A stretch of DNA of 63,610 bases, taken from assembly GCA_024692685.1 (NCBI GenBank), contig JAILMJ010000057.1, forward strand, positions 1 to 63,610, in the 5' to 3' direction. A program made the position numbers and the translations under genes. Positions 43,189 through 52,218 of this stretch are shown one piece after another. Under the pieces are notes generated by a model that worked only from the letters and a program-made list of their open reading frames with translations, was not told the DNA's origin and ran no database searches. Within the stretch, counting starts at the first letter, position 1; each line of letters begins with the position of its first letter. The stretch comes from Clostridia bacterium. Its GTDB lineage: Bacteria > Bacillota > Clostridia > Oscillospirales > Acutalibacteraceae.

Positions 43189-44124
43189 ATGGCATTGGTA
43201 ACAACAACAAAAATGTTTAAGGATGCGTATGAAGGCGGTTACGCCATAGGCGCGTTCAACGTAAACAACATGGAGATTATACAGGGCATCGTCGGAGCCG
43301 CAAAGAAACTCAGCGCCCCTGTCATTCTTCAGTGCTCCAAGGGCGCAAGAGACTACGCAGGTCTCACCTATGTCACCAAGATGGTTGACGCGGCTGTTGA
43401 AGACACAGGTCTTCCCATCGCCCTTCATCTCGACCACGGCCCCGATTTCGAAACCTGCAAGCAGTGCATAGACGGCGGCTTCACCTCCGTTATGATTGAC
43501 GGCTCAAGCCTTCCCTATGAGGAAAACATTGCCGTTACAAGCAAGGTTGTTGAATACGCTCACGCCCACGGCGTAGTTGTTGAGGGCGAGCTCGGTACTC
43601 TTGCCGGCGTTGAGGACGATGTTGTCGTTGAAAGCGGAAATGAGAGCTACACAAAGCCTGAGCAGGTTGAAGATTTCGTTAAGAGAACGGGTGTTGATTC
43701 GCTTGCCATCGCTATCGGCACAAGCCACGGCGCATATAAATTCAAGCCCGGTCAGAAACCTCAGCTCAGATTTGATATTCTTGAAGAGGTCGGCAGGCTT
43801 CTTCCCGGTTTCCCGATTGTTCTTCACGGCGCTTCCTCCGTTATGCCCGAATATGTTAAGATGATTAATGAATTCGGCGGCGAAATGCCCGACGCCATTG
43901 GCATTCCCGAGGATATGCTCAGGCAGGCTGCTTCAATGGCAGTATGTAAAATAAACGTCGATTCCGATCTCCGTCTTGCTCTTACGGCTTCAATCCGCAA
44001 GCATCTTGCCGAGAATCCTTCCCACTTTGATCCCAGACAGTATCTCAAGCCCGCAAGAGCGGCTATCCAGGAAGTTGTTGAGCACAAGATTACCGAAGTT
44101 CTCGGCTGCGCAGGCAAGGCATAA
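43189..44124 (+). CDS. fba: Class II fructose-bisphosphate aldolase
   Basis: The 311-residue zinc enzyme splits fructose-1,6-bisphosphate in glycolysis. Landmarks are GAFNVNNMEIIQGI, HLDHGPDFETCKQ with zinc-binding His and catalytic-region Asp, YGEV-like VEGELGTLAGVEDD, IGTSHGAYKF and VLHGASSV. ATG 43189 has TAGGAG upstream; the GTG at 43180 overlaps that site. It is not the fuculose-phosphate aldolase, which belongs to a separate family. A terminator follows. Confidence 0.95.
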   Translation: MALVTTTKMFKDAYEGGYAIGAFNVNNMEIIQGIVGAAKKLSAPVILQCSKGARDYAGLTYVTKMVDAAVEDTGLPIALHLDHGPDFETCKQCIDGGFTSVMIDGSSLPYEENIAVTSKVVEYAHAHGVVVEGELGTLAGVEDDVVVESGNESYTKPEQVEDFVKRTGVDSLAIAIGTSHGAYKFKPGQKPQLRFDILEEVGRLLPGFPIVLHGASSVMPEYVKMINEFGGEMPDAIGIPEDMLRQAASMAVCKINVDSDLRLALTASIRKHLAENPSHFDPRQYLKPARAAIQEVVEHKITEVLGCAGKA

Positions 44125-44181
44125 ATCAGGTCTTACCGCGTTTTGCGAAAATTATTCTCATATCATTAAAGATAACAACAC

Positions 44182-44214
44182 AGGCGCCTGTCCGTAAAAA
44201 CAGGTGCCTTTTGT
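44182..44214 (+). terminator. Terminator of fba
   Basis: AGGCGCCTGT pairs with ACAGGTGCCT (one G-T pair) around an 8-base loop, followed by TTTTG. The T-run is short. Confidence 0.7.
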
Positions 44215-44233
44215 ATTTGAAGGGAGAAAGGTC

Positions 44234-44908
44234 ATGACAGGAGTTCAGAAGGAATTGAAAGCGCTTGCCGACGAAAAATACAGAGAGTTCACTTCCCGTC
44301 TTATTCCGGAAATTGATAAAAATCTGATAATCGGTGTGCGTGTTCCCGACCTGAGAAAGTTTGCTTCGGAGTTTGCGAAGACGCCCGCCGCGGCCCGTTT
44401 TACTGAAAGTCTGCCGCATAAATATCACGAGGAAAATCTGCTTAACGCCCTGCTCATCAACAGATACAGGAACTTCGATGAAGCGGTTGCGGCGGTTGAC
44501 GGATTTTTGCCTTTTGTTGGCAACTGGGCGGTTTGCGATTCACTTTCTCCCGCGGTGTTCCGAAAAGAGCCGGCAGCACTGCTCGGGAAAATCAATGAAT
44601 GGTGTTCATCCGGCGAAACCTATACGGTCAGGTTCGGAATCAAAATGCTGATGACACATTTTCTTGACGGAAATTTCAAACCCGAATACAATGAAATACC
44701 CGCCGGCGTAATAAGCGGGGAATACTATATTAATATGATGATTGCCTGGTACTACGCAACCGCTCTCGCAAAACAGTGGGAGGCGTCAATTCCGTATATT
44801 GAGGGCAAAAGGCTTCCGGAATTTGTACACAGGATGACAATCCGCAAGGCGTGTGAGAGCTTCAGGATTACACCTGAGCAGAAGGCGTATCTCAGAACGC
44901 TGAGATAA
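44234..44908 (+). CDS. DNA alkylation repair (AlkD-like HEAT-repeat) protein
   Basis: The 224-residue protein is nearly all helical and matches AlkD/DUF-type alkylation repair enzymes: GVRVPDLRKFASEFA near the start, YHEENLLNALLINRY, VGNWAVCDSLSPAVF with the conserved Trp and Asp, and RFGIKMLMTHFLD. AlkD-like proteins excise alkylated bases such as 3- and 7-alkylpurines. ATG 44234 follows GGGAGAAAGG; an earlier GTG falls in the fba terminator. No obvious promoter is seen, so it may rely on fba read-through. Confidence 0.88.
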   Translation: MTGVQKELKALADEKYREFTSRLIPEIDKNLIIGVRVPDLRKFASEFAKTPAAARFTESLPHKYHEENLLNALLINRYRNFDEAVAAVDGFLPFVGNWAVCDSLSPAVFRKEPAALLGKINEWCSSGETYTVRFGIKMLMTHFLDGNFKPEYNEIPAGVISGEYYINMMIAWYYATALAKQWEASIPYIEGKRLPEFVHRMTIRKACESFRITPEQKAYLRTLR

Positions 44909-44944
44909 TCAGCTTGCCGCAAATTCATTTTATTGCTCCGCGCC

Positions 44945-44973
44945 TTGACATTTGCACTTTTAAATACTAAAAT
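44945..44973 (+). promoter_or_regulatory. Predicted promoter of the phosphohexomutase gene
   Basis: TTGACA at 44945-44950 and TAAAAT at 44968-44973 have a 17-bp spacer, 32 bp before the ATG. Confidence 0.8.
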
Positions 44974-45004
44974 ATATACTGAACTGATTTCGGGGAGTGA
45001 CTGT

Positions 45005-46726
45005 ATGAATAATATCAGAGAACTGTATGACTTATGGGTTGAAAAAACCGCAAATGACGCAGAAATCCATAAGGAACTTGAAAAAATCAGGGATAATGAG
45101 GATGAAATCCTCGACAGATTCTACCGTAACCTTGAGTTCGGAACAGCCGGTCTGAGAGGAGTTCTCGGCGCGGGCACAAACAGGATGAACAAGTACACCG
45201 TCGGTCAGGCGACACAGGGTCTTGCGAATTATCTCAATGACAGTTATCAGTCTTCAAGTGTTGCCATCGGCTATGATTCCAGAATAAATTCCGATGTGTT
45301 TGCGAAACTCAGCGCGTCTATTCTTGCCGCAAACGGAATAAAGGTTTATCTCTATTCCCGTCTGATGCCCACTCCCATGATTTCATACGCCGTAATGCGT
45401 CTGGGCTGCAAGAGCGGTATTGTTATCACCGCCAGCCACAACCCGTCGAAATATAACGGATATAAGTGCTATGATCCTGCAGGCTATCAGATGACCGAGG
45501 AGGCTGCCGCCAAGACCTACTCCTTCATTTGCGGGACCGATATGTTTGACGGAGTCCGGTACGCGGATTTTGACGGGGCGGTAGCAAGCGGAATGATTGA
45601 ATACATCTCCGACGACATTATCGAAGAGTATTACGGACTCTGTCTGAAAACCTCAATCAATCCGGATGTCATAAAGAAGAGCGATGTGAGTATCATTTAT
45701 TCCCCGCTTAACGGCACGGGCAATATCCCGGTAAGGACAGTGCTCGACAGGGCGGGCTTCAAAGATATCAGAGTTGTCAGGGAGCAGGAACAGCCCGACG
45801 GCACCTTCCCCACCTGCCCGTATCCCAATCCCGAAATAAAACAGGTTTTCGAGTGCGGACTTGAGATGGCAAAGGAAAGGCCGGCGGATTTGCTTCTCGC
45901 CACAGACCCCGACTGCGACAGAGTCGGAATAGCGGTCAACACGAAGGACGGATATAGACTTCTGAGCGGCAACGATGTCGGAAATCTTCTCACATATTAT
46001 ATGCTTTCGCAAAAGAAGGCAAACGGTGTTTTACCCGCAAATCCGATTGTGGTAAGGTCCTTTGTTTCCACAAAGCTTGTTGACAGGATCTGTAATAAAT
46101 ACGGAGCGACTCTCGTCGAAACGCTGACAGGATTCAAATATATCGGCGAGAAGATAACGCAGCTTGAAGAGGAAAACAGGAAGAGCGATTTCATTATCGG
46201 TTTTGAAGAGAGTTACGGTTATCTTGTCGGTACTCACGCCAAGGATAAGGATGCCGTAGCCGCCTCTCTCCTCATCTGTGAGATGACGGCGTATTTCAAA
46301 GAGCAGGGCAAAAACCTTGCCGAAGTGCTCGAGAGTCTGTATGAAGAATACGGATATTGCAGCAGCGAGACGCTTTCATTTGTTTTTGAAGGCGCCGACG
46401 GAATGACTGCTATGGCGGATATAATGAGCAAAACCGCGAAGAATCCGCCCGAGTTCATCGGAAAATATAAGGTGCTCAGGCGTTGGGATTACAACACGGG
46501 CGAAGTTATTGATACCGAAACCGGAGAAACGGGAAAAATTACTCTTCCCAAATCAAACGTGCTTGCCTTCGGTCTTCCGGACGGAAATTACGCAATAGTC
46601 AGGCCCTCAGGCACCGAGCCTAAGATAAAGGTTTATCTTACAGGCACAGGCAAAAACGAGGCTGAGGCTGCCGAAAACATAAAGTATCTGGGAGAAGAAA
46701 TGAAAAAGCTTCTCGGAATTAAATGA
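45005..46726 (+). CDS. Phosphoglucomutase/phosphomannomutase family protein
   Basis: The 573-residue enzyme is an alpha-D-phosphohexomutase. The phosphoserine loop is TASHNPSKYNGYK, the metal-binding loop is ATDPDCDRVGIA, the sugar-binding loop GFEESYGYLVG, and the phosphate-binding loop RPSGTEPKIKVY near the end. It interconverts hexose-1- and 6-phosphates, linking glycogen or starch breakdown and glycolysis with sugar-nucleotide synthesis. PGM and PMM activity cannot be told apart, but the length is as in Gram-positive PgcA. ATG 45005 has GGGGAGTG upstream. Confidence 0.92.
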   Translation: MNNIRELYDLWVEKTANDAEIHKELEKIRDNEDEILDRFYRNLEFGTAGLRGVLGAGTNRMNKYTVGQATQGLANYLNDSYQSSSVAIGYDSRINSDVFAKLSASILAANGIKVYLYSRLMPTPMISYAVMRLGCKSGIVITASHNPSKYNGYKCYDPAGYQMTEEAAAKTYSFICGTDMFDGVRYADFDGAVASGMIEYISDDIIEEYYGLCLKTSINPDVIKKSDVSIIYSPLNGTGNIPVRTVLDRAGFKDIRVVREQEQPDGTFPTCPYPNPEIKQVFECGLEMAKERPADLLLATDPDCDRVGIAVNTKDGYRLLSGNDVGNLLTYYMLSQKKANGVLPANPIVVRSFVSTKLVDRICNKYGATLVETLTGFKYIGEKITQLEEENRKSDFIIGFEESYGYLVGTHAKDKDAVAASLLICEMTAYFKEQGKNLAEVLESLYEEYGYCSSETLSFVFEGADGMTAMADIMSKTAKNPPEFIGKYKVLRRWDYNTGEVIDTETGETGKITLPKSNVLAFGLPDGNYAIVRPSGTEPKIKVYLTGTGKNEAEAAENIKYLGEEMKKLLGIK

Positions 46727-46736
46727 GGTGGATAAA

Positions 46737-46952
46737 TTGAAAAACAAAAGATCTCTCATCATAAGAATTATCGCGATAGGATTGTGCGCGCTTATGCTTC
46801 TGGGCGTTGTAACGGCCGCTATCAGCGCGTATGCTGTCAGCCCTATGCCCGCAACGGGAAGCAGCTCTAAAACCATATGGATAGCTGTTGCCGCGGTTGT
46901 TGCGGTTGCGGTTGTTGCGGTTTGCCTGATATCGGCAAAGAAGAAAAAATGA
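46737..46952 (+). CDS. Tiny membrane protein with signal segment, MPATG motif and C-terminal membrane anchor
   Basis: The protein has 71 residues. An N-terminal hydrophobic segment (about 6-30) ends in AISAYA, a good signal-peptidase site. Then comes SPMPATGSSS, a degenerate LPxTG-like sortase motif, a second hydrophobic segment and the basic end SAKKKK. If both processing steps occur, only about eight residues would remain. I chose TTG 46737 because AGGTGG lies 5 bases upstream; GTG 46728 would add three residues but lacks a site. It starts 10 bases after the mutase. No sortase gene lies in the window. A plain two-span membrane peptide is the alternative. Confidence 0.7.
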   Translation: MKNKRSLIIRIIAIGLCALMLLGVVTAAISAYAVSPMPATGSSSKTIWIAVAAVVAVAVVAVCLISAKKKK

Positions 46953-46964
46953 TGACGGCTTCAT

Positions 46965-46997
46965 TCTCCGCTCTGTCCGGGCGGAGATTTTCTTTTT
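46965..46997 (+). terminator. Terminator of the mutase-small protein unit
   Basis: CTCCGC (46966-46971) pairs with GCGGAG (46981-46986), followed by ATTTTCTTTTT. Confidence 0.75.
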
Positions 46998-47037
46998 AAT
47001 GCCGGGCATACGCAGGAAATTTATTGGTCCGTTTCTA

Positions 47038-47066
47038 TTGCAATGATTTGCTCTTAATGATATACT
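47038..47066 (+). promoter_or_regulatory. Predicted promoter of asnA-TIM barrel-mtaB
   Basis: TTGCAA at 47038-47043 and TATACT at 47061-47066 have a 17-bp spacer. Confidence 0.7.
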
Positions 47067-47135
47067 TAAAAAATAACGGATAATCCACCTGCTTATATCA
47101 CGGCTGAAAAAATCAACTGAAAAGAGGCATTGAAA

Positions 47136-48149
47136 ATGTATAAGCTTACCATTCCCGAAGGATATTCATCTGTCCTTACACCGAGGCAGACACAGCTTGC
47201 CATAAAGAAAGTTAAGGATTTCTTTGAAAGAGACCTTGCCATTCAGCTCAATCTGACCAGAGTTTCAGCTCCTCTTTTTGTGGGTGCCGAGTCGGGTCTT
47301 AACGATAATCTCAACGGAGTTGAAAGACCCGTAAGTTTTGACATCAAGGATATTGAAACCGGAAACGCGGAGATAGTTCACTCCCTCGCGAAGTGGAAAC
47401 GTCTTGCCCTCAGGCAGTATGGCTTTGAGGTGGGAGAGGGTCTCTATACCGATATGAACGCCATACGCAGGGATGAGGATACCGATAACATTCATTCCGT
47501 CTTTGTTGACCAGTGGGACTGGGAAAAGAGAATTGCGAAAGAGGACAGAAACACCGAAACGCTTCATATAGCCGTGCGTGCCATATACAGGGCTCTCAGG
47601 CACACCGAGAGATACATTGCCGACGACTATGCCTTTGCCCAGAGAAATTTTCTGCCCGAAAAGATATTCTTTATCACCACGCAGGAGCTTGAAGATATGT
47701 ATCCCGACCTCACTCCGAAGGAGAGGGAGAACCATATAGCCAGAGAGAAGAGAGCTGTTTTTATTGAAAAAATCGGCGGGCAGCTCAAAAGCGGTATGAT
47801 TCACGACGGCAGAGCGCCCGACTATGACGACTGGGAGTTAAACGGCGACATAGTTGTTTATTATCCCGTTCTGGATATGGCGTTCGAGCTTTCATCAATG
47901 GGCATAAGAGTTGACGAGGAGTCGCTTATGCGTCAGCTTGAAATAAGAGGCTGCACCGAGAGAAAGGAGCTTCCCTTCCACAAAGCTCTGCTCAGCGGAG
48001 AATTGCCGTATTCAATCGGCGGAGGAATCGGTCAGTCCAGGATTTGCATGTTCTTCCTCCACAAGGCGCATATAGGCGAGGTTCAGGCATCAATCTGGCC
48101 GCGCGGAATGATAGAGGAATGCAGGGCAAACGGGATTGAATTGCTTTAA
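47136..48149 (+). CDS. asnA: Aspartate-ammonia ligase (AsnA)
   Basis: The 337-residue enzyme makes asparagine from aspartate, ammonia and ATP and resembles a class II tRNA synthetase core. Landmarks are [40 protein letters not shown], and [16 protein letters not shown] near the end. ATG 47136 follows AGAGG; the TTG at 47130 is less likely. No T-box is visible in the 70-base leader. It is followed within 14 bases by a TIM-barrel gene. Confidence 0.96.
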   Translation: MYKLTIPEGYSSVLTPRQTQLAIKKVKDFFERDLAIQLNLTRVSAPLFVGAESGLNDNLNGVERPVSFDIKDIETGNAEIVHSLAKWKRLALRQYGFEVGEGLYTDMNAIRRDEDTDNIHSVFVDQWDWEKRIAKEDRNTETLHIAVRAIYRALRHTERYIADDYAFAQRNFLPEKIFFITTQELEDMYPDLTPKERENHIAREKRAVFIEKIGGQLKSGMIHDGRAPDYDDWELNGDIVVYYPVLDMAFELSSMGIRVDEESLMRQLEIRGCTERKELPFHKALLSGELPYSIGGGIGQSRICMFFLHKAHIGEVQASIWPRGMIEECRANGIELL

Positions 48150-48163
48150 TTGGAGGCAGTAAT

Positions 48164-48988
48164 ATGAAACTCGGTATCATAAACGGATGGGAAGAAAAAT
48201 GCATTAAGTATGTCAAGGACAAGGGACTTGACGCGGTTGAATTCTGCGTCAACCATAATTATGATGCGGATGAATTTCTTTCCCGCGCAAATGAAATAAA
48301 GGGTTACAGCGAAAAATACGGAATTCCCGTAGGCTCAATGGGCAGATGGGGCATGAAGCGTATAGATGAAAACGGTAAGGTTATTCCCGAAGCCCTCCAT
48401 GCCGACAAAGCGCTGATTGACGCCGCGGAGATTATCGGCTGCCCCGTTTACAATGTCGGCGTGAATGAGGTTGAGAGCCTCGGTTATTATGATAACTGCC
48501 GCATTGCCATTGATTACCTTTCGCAGTTGCTTGATTACGCAAGAGGCAGGGGAGTAAAAATCGCTACCTACAACTGCGACTGGGAAAACTTTGTTTTTGA
48601 CGACAGGGCGTGGAGCGTAATTCACACCGCCCTTCCCGAACTCGGCATCAAATATGACGCCTCGCACTGCCTGAGCAGAAGAGGTGATTACCTCAAAGAG
48701 CTCCGTGACTGGGGTGACAGAGTTTATCACTTCCATATCAAGGGCGTTCTTTATATTGACGGAGAGGGCTATGACGACGCTCCCGCGGGTCTTGACGAAA
48801 TAAACTGGGGCGGTGTTATGGACATTCTCTACACAAAGGATTATGACGGCATGCTGTCAATCGAGCCGCATTCCAATTACTGGAAGGGCAGAAAGGGGCA
48901 GTGGGGTGTCGATTTCACCATAAAGTATTTCCGCCCCTTCATTATGCCGGAGGACTATGATTACGACGAAAGTCCCTATATGCCGTAA
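48164..48988 (+). CDS. Sugar phosphate isomerase/epimerase-like TIM barrel protein
   Basis: The 274-residue protein matches the xylose isomerase-like TIM barrel (AP endonuclease 2) group: GIINGWEEKC at the first strand, YNVGVNEVES mid-way, KYDASHCLSRRGDYL with metal-binding Asp/His, YHFHIKG and LSIEPHSNYW with Glu and His. These residues would bind one or two divalent metals. The family covers isomerases, epimerases and dehydratases of sugars or inositols, so the substrate is open. GGAGGCAGTAAT precedes the ATG. Its place between asnA and mtaB gives no hint. Confidence 0.82.
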   Translation: MKLGIINGWEEKCIKYVKDKGLDAVEFCVNHNYDADEFLSRANEIKGYSEKYGIPVGSMGRWGMKRIDENGKVIPEALHADKALIDAAEIIGCPVYNVGVNEVESLGYYDNCRIAIDYLSQLLDYARGRGVKIATYNCDWENFVFDDRAWSVIHTALPELGIKYDASHCLSRRGDYLKELRDWGDRVYHFHIKGVLYIDGEGYDDAPAGLDEINWGGVMDILYTKDYDGMLSIEPHSNYWKGRKGQWGVDFTIKYFRPFIMPEDYDYDESPYMP

Positions 48989-49015
48989 TAAAATTTACAG
49001 ACGGAGTTTAGCCGG

Positions 49016-50326
49016 ATGAAGTGTGCTTTTTATACCTTGGGTTGCAAAGTTAATCAATATGAATCTCAGGCTATGTCTCAGGATATGGAGAGGCACGGTT
49101 TTACCTGCGTGAGCGCAGACGAAGAAGCGGATGTCTATGTTATAAATTCCTGCACCGTAACTGCGGAGAGCGACAGAAAAACACGCCAGGCAGTCAGAAG
49201 GTTCAGGAAGAATCATCCGGACAGCATAATCGTTCTCACCGGCTGTATGCCGCAGGCGGAGCCGGAATCCGCGCGCGGGCTTCCCGAAGCGGATGTGATT
49301 ATCGGCAACAGCTCAAACGGCAAGCTTTTCGCTTATATAATGAGGTTCATTAATACCCGCAGGCAGGTGTTTGAGATTGAGCCGCATCAGCTCGGCGAGA
49401 AGTTCAACGGCAGTATCATAAACGATTTTTCCGACAGAACAAGGGCAATAGTCAAGATTGAGGACGGCTGTGACAGATTCTGCTCATATTGTATTATTCC
49501 TTACGCCAGAGGCAGGGTGCGTTCAAAGCCCGTTGATGATATAAAAGACGAGGTTGCCCGCCTTGCGGAAAAGGGCTTCAGAGAAGTGGTTCTGGTCGGT
49601 ATCAATCTCTCCGCCTACGGCAAAGACTCAGGCTCGAATCTTGTTGAAGCGGTGAAGGCGGTTTCAGAGGTTGACGGAATACTCAGGGTCAGACTCGGCT
49701 CTCTTGAACCCGATCATATAACCGAAGAAATTATGAACGGGCTTGCGGGAATCGAAAAGTTCTGCCCGCAGTTCCATATTTCCCTTCAAAGCGGCTGCGA
49801 CAAGACACTCAAAAGGATGAACAGGCATTACAACTCGGTCGAGTATGAGGATCTCTGCCTGAAACTCAGGCGGATTTTCCCCGACTGCACGCTTACCACC
49901 GATGTTATGGTGGGCTTTCCGGAGGAGAGCCGCAGTGACTTTGATATTTCACTTGATTTCGTGAAAAAGATCGCCTTCGAAAAGGTGCATGTTTTCCCGT
50001 ACTCACGAAGGCCCGGAACTCCCGCCGCAAGAATGGAGGACCAGGTTGACAGCAGAGAAAAGCAGGTACGCGCCGAAATAATGGCCGACGAAGCGGAAAA
50101 AATCAGAAAAGAGTTTCTGCTTTCACAGATAGGAAAAGAACTTGAAATCATCCCCGAAGGGCACCACGAGGGCCTTATCAGAGGCTACACGGCAAACTAT
50201 ATTCCCGTTAAGGTTACGAACGATGTTGAAACCGGCGAGCCCGTAAAAGTGATAATAACCGGAGTGCAGGGGGATTTCTGTATCGGCGAAGCCGCCGGAA
50301 GCAGTAATAATAAGCACGAAACCTGA
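49016..50326 (+). CDS. mtaB: tRNA t6A37 methylthiotransferase MtaB
   Basis: The 436-residue radical SAM enzyme adds a methylthio group to t6A37 of tRNA. The N-terminal UPF0004 domain has TLGCKVNQYES, INSCTVTAESDRK and TGCMPQAEP, giving three cysteines for one iron-sulfur cluster; the radical SAM motif is CDRFCSYC (C-x3-C-x2-C); a TRAM domain ends the protein. The TLGCKVNQ form and no MiaB-type extras point to MtaB. It closes the asnA operon and ends at a bidirectional terminator. Confidence 0.95.
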   Translation: MKCAFYTLGCKVNQYESQAMSQDMERHGFTCVSADEEADVYVINSCTVTAESDRKTRQAVRRFRKNHPDSIIVLTGCMPQAEPESARGLPEADVIIGNSSNGKLFAYIMRFINTRRQVFEIEPHQLGEKFNGSIINDFSDRTRAIVKIEDGCDRFCSYCIIPYARGRVRSKPVDDIKDEVARLAEKGFREVVLVGINLSAYGKDSGSNLVEAVKAVSEVDGILRVRLGSLEPDHITEEIMNGLAGIEKFCPQFHISLQSGCDKTLKRMNRHYNSVEYEDLCLKLRRIFPDCTLTTDVMVGFPEESRSDFDISLDFVKKIAFEKVHVFPYSRRPGTPAARMEDQVDSREKQVRAEIMADEAEKIRKEFLLSQIGKELEIIPEGHHEGLIRGYTANYIPVKVTNDVETGEPVKVIITGVQGDFCIGEAAGSSNNKHET

Positions 50327-50354
50327 CGGCATAAATTCAATAAAGCAAAAAGAA

Positions 50355-50391
50355 TCCCGGCAATCGTTTGATTGCCGGGATAAAATGTTTT
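50355..50391. terminator. Bidirectional terminator between mtaB and fucI
   Basis: TCCCGGCAAT and ATTGCCGGGA form a perfect 10-bp stem with a 6-base loop at 50355-50380, with TAAAATGTTTTT on one side and A-rich sequence on the other. Confidence 0.85.
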
Positions 50392-50398
50392 TACGGGA

Positions 50399-52204
50399 TT
50401 ATTTATTGTAAAGAGGACCGTAGTTTTCGCAGGCACGGAAGTCAGCGCCTTCAAGGTCCTTTGTTCCGAATGCTCCCCAGCAGGCGGGGCGGAAAATCTG
50501 TTCATCGGGAACGTTATGAAGGGCAACGGGGATTCTGAGCATGGAGGCAAAGGTGATAAGGTCGGCGCCTATGTGGCCGTAGGAGATTGCTCCGTGGTTT
50601 GCTCCCCAGTTGTTCATCAGGTCGTATGCGGACTTAAAGGCGTGGCCGCCCGCACTGCCGCATCTGGGAGTGAACCAGGTGCAAGGCCAGGTGTAGTCCG
50701 TTCTCTTCCAGAGAATATCGGAAACCTTATCGGGCAGGTTAACAGTCCAGCCTTCACATATCTGAAGAACGGGGCCCAGTCCCTTGACTATATTGAGTCT
50801 TATCATTGTTGCAGGCATTTCTGCGCGGGTAAGGAAGCGGGATGAGAATCCGCCGCCTCTGAAATATCCGTTATCGGCTGCGGGCCAGGTGGTTGCCGAA
50901 AGCATCTTTTTACGGTCTGCGGCAGTAACTTCATACCAGGGCTTGATAACGCCGTTGCCGTTTTTATCCTTGACTTCACCGCAGGCATCAAGGCAGCAGG
51001 CGCCGGAGTTGATGAGGTGAATGAAACCGTCCGCCTCTTTTGCCTTGCCTTCTATGTCATAGCCGGTGACTCTCTTGACGGAGTCGGCGCTCCAGTAGGT
51101 ACGCACATCGGCAAACATCTGCGGTCTGTTGGTGAGCAGTTTCATAAAGAGCATACCCAGACCGTTGAGAGTATCGTTTTCCGTCGCAAGGATGTAGGGC
51201 TCTCTTGTGCCGTTCCAGTCGAAGCTGGTGTTGAGGAGCGCCTCGGCAAAGTCGGCGTTGGGATAGAAGTCTGTCCACTGTCTCTGACCCTGGAAGCCGG
51301 CGGCTATCGCGTTGTGGCCGACCATTTCCTCTCCTCTGTCCTTCGGGAGCTTATTGTTGCCGTTCATGAGATCCTTGATGATACAGGTCATCTTAACGGT
51401 AAACTCCCAGTCCTTTTCCTTCTGTTTGTCGGATTTACGGACGAATTTCGGGTTCTTGTCAAAGCCTTCGGGGCAGTTTTCCTTAGTCCATTTGAGAGCC
51501 TTCTGGTATTCCTTCTCATCATAGATGCCCTCGGTCATTCTGCGGATAATCTCAACCTCGTCAACGGATTCAACGCGCATTCCGAGATAACTCTCAATGA
51601 AATCGGGGTTTATTGTCGAGCCGGCGATACCCATGCAGATGGAGCCTATCTGCAGATAGGACTTGCCTCTCATAGTCGCAACGGCAACCGCGGCTCTTGC
51701 AAATCTGAGGAGTTTTTCTTTTACGTCATCGGGAACCTCGGTTTCGTCCGCGTCGAGAACATCCTTGCCGTAAATACCGAATGCCGGCAGACCCTTCTGG
51801 GCGTGAGCAGCAAGAACGGCGGCAAGATAAACAGCGCCGGGGCGCTCGGTTGCGTTGAAGCCCCAGACACCCTTAATGGTGTTGGGATCCATATCCATTG
51901 TTTCGGAGCCGTAGCACCAGCAGGGCGTAACCGAAAGTGTTATGTCAACACCTTCACGCTTGAACTGCGCGGCGCACTTGGCGGCCTCCGCGACTCTGCC
52001 GATGGAGGTATCGGAGATAACAACCTTAACCGGTTCACCGTTGGAATAGCGAAGGTTATCTTCAAACAGTTTCTTTGCGGTAAGCGCCATATTCATGGTC
52101 TGCTCTTCCAGAGACTCTCTGACCTTGAGCGGTCCGCGTCTTCCGTCAATGATAGGGCGGATTCCTATGACGGGATATTCGCCTATAAGTCTGCTTTTTG
52201 CCAT
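50399..52204 (-). CDS. fucI: L-fucose isomerase
   Basis: The 601-residue enzyme converts L-fucose to L-fuculose using manganese. Landmarks are [20 protein letters not shown] at the N-terminus, [30 protein letters not shown] with conserved acidic metal ligands, and [13 protein letters not shown] with a conserved His near the C-terminus. Length and motifs fit FucI well. ATG 52204 follows AAAGGAAG; an upstream TTG at 52222 is part of that region. It is the last gene of the fucU-kinase-fucI block and ends at a shared terminator. Confidence 0.96.
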   Translation of the reverse strand: MAKSRLIGEYPVIGIRPIIDGRRGPLKVRESLEEQTMNMALTAKKLFEDNLRYSNGEPVKVVISDTSIGRVAEAAKCAAQFKREGVDITLSVTPCWCYGSETMDMDPNTIKGVWGFNATERPGAVYLAAVLAAHAQKGLPAFGIYGKDVLDADETEVPDDVKEKLLRFARAAVAVATMRGKSYLQIGSICMGIAGSTINPDFIESYLGMRVESVDEVEIIRRMTEGIYDEKEYQKALKWTKENCPEGFDKNPKFVRKSDKQKEKDWEFTVKMTCIIKDLMNGNNKLPKDRGEEMVGHNAIAAGFQGQRQWTDFYPNADFAEALLNTSFDWNGTREPYILATENDTLNGLGMLFMKLLTNRPQMFADVRTYWSADSVKRVTGYDIEGKAKEADGFIHLINSGACCLDACGEVKDKNGNGVIKPWYEVTAADRKKMLSATTWPAADNGYFRGGGFSSRFLTRAEMPATMIRLNIVKGLGPVLQICEGWTVNLPDKVSDILWKRTDYTWPCTWFTPRCGSAGGHAFKSAYDLMNNWGANHGAISYGHIGADLITFASMLRIPVALHNVPDEQIFRPACWGAFGTKDLEGADFRACENYGPLYNK

Positions 52205-52218
52205 AATTCGACTTCCTT

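Noticed and set aside
43189-44124. Fba as the missing L-fuculose-1-phosphate aldolase
   Set aside because: Motifs are those of class II fructose-bisphosphate aldolase; FucA belongs to another family.
47067-47135. T-box leader in front of asnA
   Set aside because: The leader is only about 70 bases and no T-box sequence or terminator/antiterminator pair is visible; none is seen before asnS either.
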